9,837 bases of DNA. Origin: an uncultured Actinotalea sp. Its GTDB lineage: Bacteria > Actinomycetota > Actinomycetes > Actinomycetales > Cellulomonadaceae. The stretch's first letter is position 1; each line of letters starts with the position of its first letter. Both the position numbers and the translations under genes were made by a program. Below, piece after piece: positions 1 through 5,919 of this stretch. The stretch lies in contig NZ_CAMPHH010000119.1 of assembly GCF_946885855.1 (NCBI RefSeq), forward strand, positions 1-9,837. The letters are read 5' to 3'. The notes under the pieces were generated by a model. It saw nothing but the letters and a program-made list of their open reading frames with translations. It searched no databases and had not been told where the DNA came from.

Positions 1-51
1 CTCCACGGGCGGGCGGCCCCTCCCCTACCCCCTCCGACCGAGTGAGGACAC

Positions 52-1278
52 ATGTCGACGCTGGAGAGCACGCCGGTGCGGTCGTCGCAGGCCGCCCCGC
101 CCCGTCGCACCGGCCGCCCGCGCGGTGGGGGCATCCGCGGGCGCGAGGCCGCGGCGGGATGGCTGTTCATCTCGCCGATGCTGATCATTCTCGGCCTGTT
201 CCTGCTGGTCCCGGTCCTCATGGCGGTGTGGGTGAGCCTGTCGGACTGGACCGGGCGCGGCTCCCCGTTCAGCTCGACCGTGGGCTTCGTGGGGCTGGAG
301 AACTACCGCGCGCTCGGCGCCGACGGCGGGCTCGCGACGCAGGACTTCGGCACCGCGATGCGGAACAACCTCTGGTACGTCGTGCTCGTCGTGCCGCTGC
401 AGACGATGCTGTCGCTCTTCCTCGCGGTCATGGTGAACCGTCGCCTGCTGCGCGGGCGCGGCTTCTTCCGGACGGCGTTCTACTTCCCGTCCGTGACCAG
501 CGCCGTCGCCATCACCGTCGTCTTCCTCTTCCTCTTCTCCGCCTCCGGCGCGGTCAACCGGGCGCTGCAGGCGCTGAGCGTGGACGGCCCCAACTGGTTC
601 GCCGACCCGCGTGGGGTCCTGCACATCGTCCTCGGGGCGCTCGGCGTGGAGAGCGGGCCGGAGGCGCTCACCGGCACCGGCTTCCTCGGCATCCCGCTGT
701 GGCAGTGGCTCGCCGGTCCGTCCGTCGCGATGAGCGTCTTCATCATCCTGGCCGTCTTCACCACCTCCGGGACGATGATGCTGCTCTTCATCGCGGGCCT
801 GCAGCAGATCGGCGGGGAGGTCGAGGAGGCCGCGACCATGGACGGCGCGACCGCCTGGCAGCGCTTCCGGTTCGTCACCCTGCCGATGCTGCGCCCGACG
901 GTCTTCACCGTCGTCACGCTCGGCCTCATCGGCACCTGGCAGGTGTTCGACCAGATCTACACCGGCAGCCAGGGCGGCCCCGCCAAGACGACCCTGACGC
1001 CCGCGTACCTGTCCTACCAGTCCTCCTTCGAGCAGAACCAGTGGGGCCGCGGCGCCGCGATCGCCTTCATCCTCTTCGCGATCATCGTCGTGATGACGGC
1101 GGTCCAGCGCGCCGTCCTGCGCGAGCGGGACACGGTCCCGCGCCGCAAGCGGTTCCACCAGCCCGACGACGGCGCGGGCGGCCCCGGCGGGCGGTCCGGT
1201 CGCGGCCGTCCCCGCTTCACCCAGACGCCGCGCGGCAGCGAGTCCGCCGCCAAGCCCGGACCAGGGATCCCAGGATGA
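52..1278 (+). CDS. Carbohydrate ABC transporter permease, MalF/UgpA-like
   Basis: Inner-membrane subunit of a CUT1-type sugar importer; it forms the channel with the next gene's product and docks an ATPase. The 408-residue protein shows about six hydrophobic segments (near 36-58, 107-128, 144-165, 222-247, 281-304 and 335-354). Its EAA loop at 259-279 (EEAATMDGA, then LP) is the ATPase-docking signature of binding-protein-dependent permeases. The start ATG follows a GAGGA ribosome site 3 bases upstream. The stop overlaps the next start as ATGA, so translation is coupled. Residues 1-35 are basic and rich in Pro and Arg, as is usual before the first helix. Odd: after the last helix there is a basic Gly/Pro/Arg-rich tail of about 50 residues, which most family members lack. 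The substrate cannot be read from the sequence; a solute-binding protein gene is expected just upstream of the window. Confidence 0.95.
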   Translation: MSTLESTPVRSSQAAPPRRTGRPRGGGIRGREAAAGWLFISPMLIILGLFLLVPVLMAVWVSLSDWTGRGSPFSSTVGFVGLENYRALGADGGLATQDFGTAMRNNLWYVVLVVPLQTMLSLFLAVMVNRRLLRGRGFFRTAFYFPSVTSAVAITVVFLFLFSASGAVNRALQALSVDGPNWFADPRGVLHIVLGALGVESGPEALTGTGFLGIPLWQWLAGPSVAMSVFIILAVFTTSGTMMLLFIAGLQQIGGEVEEAATMDGATAWQRFRFVTLPMLRPTVFTVVTLGLIGTWQVFDQIYTGSQGGPAKTTLTPAYLSYQSSFEQNQWGRGAAIAFILFAIIVVMTAVQRAVLRERDTVPRRKRFHQPDDGAGGPGGRSGRGRPRFTQTPRGSESAAKPGPGIPG

Positions 1279-2174
1279 CGACGACGCTCCCCACCTCCAC
1301 CGCCGCGGTCGACCAGGCGCGGATGACCCGTCAGGCGCGCTCGGCCCGCCGTCGGCAGATCGGGACGTTCGCCACGTACGCCGTCCTGGCGATGGTCGCG
1401 CTCATCTACATCTACCCGTTCCTCATCTCCGTCGCCACCTCCTTCAAGCCGGACGCCGAGGCCGTGGCGAACCCGCTCTCGCTGGTCCCGGCGACGTGGA
1501 CGACGGCGGCGTACGAGCGCCTGTTCCTGCGCTCGGACTTCCCGACGTGGTTCCAGAACTCGGTCATCGTGACCGTCGTCGTCACGATCGGTCGCGTCTT
1601 CATCAACTCCCTCGCCGGCTACGCGCTGGCCCGGCTGCAGTTCCGCGGGCGCGGGCTCGTCTTCGCGGGGCTCATCGCGGTCATGGCGGTCCCCGGCGTC
1701 GTGCTGCTCATCCCGAAGTTCCTGGTCATCAACCAGCTCGGGATCTACGACTCCTACGCCGGCATGATCATCCCGCTGCTCGCGGACGCCGCGGGGATCT
1801 TCATCATGAAGAACTTCTTCGAGTCGATCCCGCGCAGCGTCGAGGAGGCCGCGCGCATCGACGGCGCCGGGCCGTTCCGCACCTACTGGTCGGTCGTCCT
1901 GCCCATGGCCACGCCGGCGCTCATCACGCTGGTGATCCTGTCCTTCCAGGGCTCCTGGAACGAGCTCGCGCACTTCATCGTCTCCGCGCAGGACCCCGAG
2001 CTGCGCACGCTGACCAAGGGGGTCGCGCAGCTCGCCTCGGGGGCCCTGTCCCAGGGCAGCCAGTACCCGCTGAAGCTGGGCGCCGCCGTCGTCATGACGA
2101 TCCCCGTCGCGATCCTCTTCTTCGTCTTCCAGCGCCGGATCATGAACGTCACCGCCGGTGCCGTGAAGGAGTGA
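1275..2174 (+). CDS. Carbohydrate ABC transporter permease, MalG/UgpE-like
   Basis: Second channel subunit of the CUT1 sugar importer, partner of the preceding permease. The 299-residue protein has the usual family length. Hydrophobic segments lie near 33-56, 92-116, 128-150, 160-180, 211-232 and 266-286. The EAA loop is at 190-210 (EEAARIDGAGPF, then VVLP). The start is the ATG inside the ATGA overlap with the upstream gene. A longer open frame runs further upstream but is only a shadow of the first permease, and the ATG gives the normal MalG N-terminus, a short Arg-rich cytosolic tail before helix 1. No ATPase gene follows; many actinobacterial CUT1 systems share an MsmK/MalK-type ATPase encoded elsewhere. 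No intrinsic terminator is evident after the stop. Confidence 0.95.
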   Translation: MTTTLPTSTAAVDQARMTRQARSARRRQIGTFATYAVLAMVALIYIYPFLISVATSFKPDAEAVANPLSLVPATWTTAAYERLFLRSDFPTWFQNSVIVTVVVTIGRVFINSLAGYALARLQFRGRGLVFAGLIAVMAVPGVVLLIPKFLVINQLGIYDSYAGMIIPLLADAAGIFIMKNFFESIPRSVEEAARIDGAGPFRTYWSVVLPMATPALITLVILSFQGSWNELAHFIVSAQDPELRTLTKGVAQLASGALSQGSQYPLKLGAAVVMTIPVAILFFVFQRRIMNVTAGAVKE

Positions 2175-2195
2175 CGGACCGGAGCCCCGACAGCG

Positions 2196-2214
2196 GAACA
2201 GGGTTCACCCGAAC
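2196..2214. repeat. Alternating GAAC/GTTC short repeats upstream of the EAL gene
   Basis: GAAC (2196-2199), GTTC (2203-2206) and GAAC (2211-2214) alternate with spacers of 3 and 4 bases, so each neighbouring pair forms a small inverted repeat. They lie between the permease stop and a promoter-like TACGCT. This could be an operator for the GAF-EAL-MEDS gene, but the arms are only 4 bases long and may be chance. Confidence 0.2.
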
Positions 2215-2244
2215 GGCTGGCTGCCGTGCGGTCACAGGCGGACT

Positions 2245-2250
2245 TACGCT
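2245..2250 (+). promoter_or_regulatory. Candidate -10 box (TACGCT) for the GAF-EAL-MEDS gene
   Basis: TACGCT fits the actinobacterial TAnnnT -10 pattern and sits in the only slightly AT-richer patch of the 193-base gap between the permease stop and the next start. No convincing TTGACA-like -35 lies 16-19 bases upstream. If real, it would give a leader of roughly 110 bases and separate this gene from the sugar-transport operon. Confidence 0.25.
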
Positions 2251-2367
2251 CGTGACGGCTGCCGCCGCGGTGCCCACCCTCCGTCCCCGACGCAGGTGGA
2301 CGGGGGCCGTGTCAGGGGTGTCGCCGGGCCTACCCGCCGCGCCCCGCGAAGGCAGGCGGAGACACGG

Positions 2368-4227
2368 ATGGAAGCACAGCACGAGCAGGACCGCCTGGAG
2401 TCGCTCCACTCCTACGGCGTCGCGGACGCCCGGCCGGACATCCACCTCGACGCGATCGCCGCGCTGGCGGCCCACGCGGTCGGGACCCCGATGGCGTGCA
2501 TCACGTTCGTGGACGAGGACCGGGTGTGGGTCAAGGCCGCCTACGGGGTGGAGCACGGGGTCGCCTCGCTGGAGGAGATGATCTGCACCACCGTGGTCCG
2601 GGAGGGCACGGCCGTCGTCGCCGGGGACCTCCTGGCGCACCCGGACCTGCACGACCACCCGGCGGTGCACGGTCCTCTCGGGCTGCGGGCGTACGCCGGC
2701 GTGCCGCTGGTGGGCCGTGACGCCCTGCCGCTCGGAGTGCTGTGCACGCTGAGCCCCGTTCCGCACGTGTTCTCACCCCGGCGCATGCAGGCGCTGGAGA
2801 CGCTCGCCGAGCGCGTCGTGTCCGAGCTCGAGCTGCGGCGCCTGGACCGCCTGGCCGGCCGCTCCGCCACGTGGCGCGGCGTCGACGTGACCGTCGCCCG
2901 CCGCCTGCGCCAGGCGCTCGACCGGGGGGAGCTCGTCGCGCACTACCAGCCGGTGGTCGCGCTGGAGTCGGGGCTGCCCGGCGCGTTCGAGGCGCTGCTG
3001 CGCTGGGAGCACCCGGTGCGCGGGTCCGTCCCGCCCGGGGAGTTCCTGCACGCGCTCGAGGGCGGCGGCCTCCTGCGGCCCGTCGAGCGCGCGGTGCTCC
3101 GGCAGTCCCTCACCACGCTCGCCGAGCTGGTCCGCGACCCCGGCCACGTCCCCGGCCTGGCGATCGGCGTCAACGTCGCCGCGGTGCACGTGGGCCGCCG
3201 GGGCTTCGCCGACGACGTGCTGCGCGAGCGGGACCGGCTGGATCTGGCCGACGGCGTGCTGGGCATCGAGGTCACGGAGACCACGGACCTCCTCGACAGC
3301 GCCACCGCCCTCGCCGAGCTGCGCACCCTGCGGGAGCACGGTGTCGGGATCGCGCTCGACGACTACGGCGCCGGCTACTCCTCCCTGCTGCGGGTGCTCG
3401 ACCTCCCCATCAGTGTGCTCAAGATCGACCGCGACGTCGTGCGCCGGCTCCCGCACGACCGGCGCGCCCTCGCCGCCACCCGCTCCACGCTCGGTCTGTG
3501 CACCGACCTCGGACTGGTCGCCGTCGCCGAGGGCGTCGAGACGGCAGCGCAGCGGGACGCGCTGCTCGACCTGGGCTGCGCGTTCGGTCAGGGGTTCCTG
3601 TACTCCCCCGCGCTGCCGGCGGCCGACGTCGCGGACTACCTGCGGCACCCGCGGGGCACCTGGCGCGGTGTCCCCACCCCGCGCGCCCGGTCCGCCGGGC
3701 ACCTCCACCACGCGCACGCCTACGCGGCGCCGGCCGAGCTCGCGGACGGGGTGGGCTCCTACCTGGCGGACGGGCTGCGCGCCGGGGGCGAGGTGCGCGT
3801 CGTCGCCGTCGAGGAGCACCACCGGCGGATCGAGGCGGACCTGGCCCACCGCGGCGTCGCGGTCGACCGGGCCCGGCGGGAGGGCCGGTACGCGCGCGTC
3901 GACGCCGACGACGTCGTCGCGGACATCGACCGGCGCGGGTCGGTCGGCGCGTCGTTCGCGCGCCACGTCGTCCCGGCACTCGCGTCGCGGTCCGCCGGTC
4001 CCCTGCAGGTGTACGGCGAGGTGGTCGGCCTGCTCTGGAGCAGCGGCCGCACCCGCGAGGCGCTCGAGCTCGAGGCACTGTGGAACGGGCTGCAGGAGCA
4101 CCGCTCGTTCGACCTCTACTGCGGGTACGACGCCGCCTCGCTCACCGGCACGCCGGACGGCCTCGACGAGGTGGCGCGGCACCACACCCACGTCCGCGGG
4201 GCGGCAGACCCCGGACGCCAGGCGTGA
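2368..4227 (+). CDS. GAF-EAL-MEDS protein, probable cyclic-di-GMP phosphodiesterase
   Basis: Probable cytosolic enzyme that hydrolyses c-di-GMP under control of two sensory domains; 619 residues, no membrane segments. A GAF domain spans about 10-158. An EAL domain spans about 175-428 and keeps the key residues: EALLRW (208-213), N269, EVTET (E301), DDYGAGYSSL (D331, D332), K352 in LKID, E388 and E391 in AEGVE, and Q408 in the QGF motif. It therefore looks catalytically active. There is no GGDEF domain. A MEDS-like domain at about 444-590 ends with the typical YGEVVGLLW and ALELEALWN motifs. The ATG at 2368 is preferred over a GTG at 2296 because GGCGGAG lies 6 bases before it. The MEDS start reads HLHH, lacking the Cys seen in the MEDS-STAS neighbour (HLCW). 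The gene converges on the RsbW-like gene with only 21 bases between the stops. Confidence 0.92.
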   Translation: MEAQHEQDRLESLHSYGVADARPDIHLDAIAALAAHAVGTPMACITFVDEDRVWVKAAYGVEHGVASLEEMICTTVVREGTAVVAGDLLAHPDLHDHPAVHGPLGLRAYAGVPLVGRDALPLGVLCTLSPVPHVFSPRRMQALETLAERVVSELELRRLDRLAGRSATWRGVDVTVARRLRQALDRGELVAHYQPVVALESGLPGAFEALLRWEHPVRGSVPPGEFLHALEGGGLLRPVERAVLRQSLTTLAELVRDPGHVPGLAIGVNVAAVHVGRRGFADDVLRERDRLDLADGVLGIEVTETTDLLDSATALAELRTLREHGVGIALDDYGAGYSSLLRVLDLPISVLKIDRDVVRRLPHDRRALAATRSTLGLCTDLGLVAVAEGVETAAQRDALLDLGCAFGQGFLYSPALPAADVADYLRHPRGTWRGVPTPRARSAGHLHHAHAYAAPAELADGVGSYLADGLRAGGEVRVVAVEEHHRRIEADLAHRGVAVDRARREGRYARVDADDVVADIDRRGSVGASFARHVVPALASRSAGPLQVYGEVVGLLWSSGRTREALELEALWNGLQEHRSFDLYCGYDAASLTGTPDGLDEVARHHTHVRGAADPGRQA

Positions 4228-4248
4228 CGCACGCCCGTCCGCGAGCGG

Positions 4249-4884
4249 TCAGGTGCCCTCGACGGGGAGGGTGAACCACACGACCTTGCCGCCGTGGGAC
4301 CGCGCCTCGGTCCCCCACGCGGCAGCGAGGTGCTGCACGAGCAGCATGCCGCGCCCGTTGCCGGCCTCCGGCGGCGGGGTGCGGACGACGGGCGGCGCAG
4401 CCGAGTCGTCGTCGACCGCGACGCGCAGGAGGTCACCCTCGCGCTGGACGGTGAGCACGACCTCGCCGCCGTCCGGCCCGTGGTCGAGGGCGTTCGCCGC
4501 GAGCTCCGTCGCGAGCAGGAGCAGCGTCCGCTCCAGCGGCGGTGGCCAGCCGTGCCGGGCGACGAGCTCGCGCAGCCAGGCACGGACGTCGCTCAGGGGC
4601 CGCCCGTCGACCTGGAGCCGCCCGAGCGCCTCGCGGCACGGTGCCGGGAGCGCTGCCACGACGCCGACGGCGTCCCCCTCGCCAGGCACCCCGCCGTCCA
4701 CCGGGACCGCGGGGGCGAACGGCTCGATCGGGTCCAGCGGGTCCAGCGGGCCTGCGGTGGCCAGGGCATCCACGGTCCCGACGGCGTGCACGGCCTCGAC
4801 GGCCCGGCCCCGACCGGCCGCCGACACGTCGCGCGGCGTGCCCGCGCTCCGGTCATCACCCACGACGCCCCCGGCCCTCGCCAT
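4249..4884 (-). CDS. RsbW-like anti-sigma-type ATP-binding protein (HATPase_c_2)
   Basis: Serine-kinase or anti-sigma-type ATPase of the partner-switching family, which usually binds a sigma factor or a STAS antagonist. The GHKL ATPase fold spans about 85-209 of 211 residues. Visible motifs are the N box ELAANALDH (E127, N131, H135), a degenerate G1 box at VDDDS (157-161) followed by PPVVR, and a G2 box NGRGMLLVQHLA (176-187). The DSxxPPxxR form of the G1 region is common in actinobacterial stand-alone members. Residues 1-80 are not ATPase sequence. They are low complexity and include PLDPLDP, encoded partly by a 9-base tandem repeat at 4730-4747. The ATG overlaps the upstream MEDS-STAS gene by 29 bases, implying coupling. 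A GTG at 4863, preceded by a G-rich stretch, is an alternative start. The partner sigma factor is not in the window. Confidence 0.85.
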   Translation of the reverse strand: MARAGGVVGDDRSAGTPRDVSAAGRGRAVEAVHAVGTVDALATAGPLDPLDPIEPFAPAVPVDGGVPGEGDAVGVVAALPAPCREALGRLQVDGRPLSDVRAWLRELVARHGWPPPLERTLLLLATELAANALDHGPDGGEVVLTVQREGDLLRVAVDDDSAAPPVVRTPPPEAGNGRGMLLVQHLAAAWGTEARSHGGKVVWFTLPVEGT

Positions 4885-5836
4885 CGGGCAGCGCCGTCAT
4901 GAGCGGGCCGAGCGGCTCGACCGGCCCGTCGACGACGCGGACGTGGTGCAGGTCGACGAGGCCGACGACCTCGCGCGCGCACGTGCGCCGGGCGTCGTGG
5001 AGCACGACCACGAGACCGCGCTCCGCACCGAAGGAGTCGAGCGCGCCGAGCCCGTGGTGGTCGATGAAGCGCAGGCCACCGGCGTCGACGTGCAGCTCGC
5101 TCACGGCTGGGCCGGCGGGACGGTCAGGGTCGTGCCCCGCGGCATGACGGGCGCCGTCACCCGCACCGAGGACCGGACCAGGCGCGACGAGGTCGAGCGA
5201 GCGACGCAGCGCCCGCGCGTCCGTGAGGTCGACCTCGCCACGCAGGGTCAGGTCGTGCTCGCCCGAGAAGAAGAGCTGGAAGGGTGACGCGCCCGGGCTG
5301 ACGAGAGGGTGCAGCGCGGCGAACGCCGCCGTGACCTCGGCACCCAGCCGTGACCGGTCGAACGCGCACATCACCGACAGCGGCACGCGCTGGGTGGCCC
5401 GGTCCAGCGCCGCCTCGTAGGCGAGGTGCGTCCCCTGCTCCTGCGCGGTGCGGACCCACGGCGTCGAGTCGCCCGCCGCACGCAGTCCACGGAAGCCCTC
5501 GGCCGCCACCCGCCGCGTCCAGTCCTCCCAGAAGGCGGCCTGCGCGTGCGGGTCGGGCAGCCCGCCGTCGGCCTCGGCCGGCCGCTCGGCGGGCAGCGGG
5601 AGGATGCTCAGCGCGCCGGAGCGTTCGAGGTCCGCCACGTCGAGGCCCACGAGCTCGGCGGCGAGCCGGTCGTGCGAGCCGACCCCCACCCACACCGCCG
5701 CGAGACCGTGCTCGATCCCCTCCGCGAGGAACCGGCTCGCGCGGTGGTGGAAGTCCGCCTCGTCGTCGTAGACCCAGCAGAGATGGTCCTGCGCGTGGAG
5801 CCCCTCAGGGGTGGCGACATCGCCTGCCGTGCGCAT
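4856..5836 (-). CDS. MEDS-STAS protein, anti-sigma-factor-antagonist-like
   Basis: Putative sensory regulator of partner switching; 326 residues, no membrane segments. Residues 15-185 resemble the MEDS (DcmR sensory) domain, opening with QDHLCWVYDDEADF and FLAEGIEHG and followed by AFWEDW and a late CAFD (157-160). A STAS-like domain follows at about 190-310 (DLTLRGEVDLTDA, then LHVDAGGLRFIDHHGLGAL). The STAS part has two oddities. About 25 Gly/Ala/Asp-rich residues (220-245) interrupt it. The phospho-acceptor motif, normally D-S-S-G, is D259-H260-H261-G262, so the usual Ser is missing. The ATG at 5836 is preferred over one at 5860 because the codons between them (CCT, GTT) do not fit the strong GC3 bias; neither has a clear ribosome site. 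It overlaps the RsbW-like gene, its likely binding partner. Confidence 0.85.
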   Translation of the reverse strand: MRTAGDVATPEGLHAQDHLCWVYDDEADFHHRASRFLAEGIEHGLAAVWVGVGSHDRLAAELVGLDVADLERSGALSILPLPAERPAEADGGLPDPHAQAAFWEDWTRRVAAEGFRGLRAAGDSTPWVRTAQEQGTHLAYEAALDRATQRVPLSVMCAFDRSRLGAEVTAAFAALHPLVSPGASPFQLFFSGEHDLTLRGEVDLTDARALRRSLDLVAPGPVLGAGDGARHAAGHDPDRPAGPAVSELHVDAGGLRFIDHHGLGALDSFGAERGLVVVLHDARRTCAREVVGLVDLHHVRVVDGPVEPLGPLMTALPDGEGRGRRG

Positions 5837-5896
5837 GGGAACAGGGTGGCACCAGATCATGGGATTGACGAGGACCGTCCAGGTTTCGCCTCAGTA

Positions 5897-5919
5897 CCCC
5901 CGATCCCCCGCAGTCCCCC
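5897..5919 (-). other. Three phased G5 runs before the MEDS-STAS gene
   Basis: Three CCCCC runs (5897-5901, 5905-5909, 5915-5919) lie just past the stop of the second PLD gene, so the minus-strand RNA carries three GGGGG runs. The flanks partly repeat a CAGT-plus-C-run pattern. With only three runs a full three-tier quadruplex is not possible from these alone. There is no stem followed by a U run, so this is not a clear terminator. Confidence 0.3.

Noticed and set aside
42..1274. Upstream extension of the MalG-like frame to give a 710-codon protein
   Set aside because: The extension overlaps the MalF-like permease in another frame and is Arg/Pro-rich; the ATG at 1275 gives the normal family N-terminus.
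2231..2255. GTCAC and GTGAC inverted pair in the leader of the EAL gene, and a possible c-di-GMP riboswitch
   Set aside because: The arms are only 5 bases and 16 bases apart, and no GEMM-type conserved core was found.
2773..4191. Long minus-strand frame antisense to the GAF-EAL-MEDS gene
   Set aside because: It has no domain and a biased composition; the plus strand encodes an intact EAL domain here.
5894..5899. GGGTAC on the minus strand resembling a SigB-type -10 upstream of the MEDS-STAS gene
   Set aside because: No GTTT-like -35 occurs at the expected 14-17 base distance, and the match is embedded in a G run, so chance is likely.
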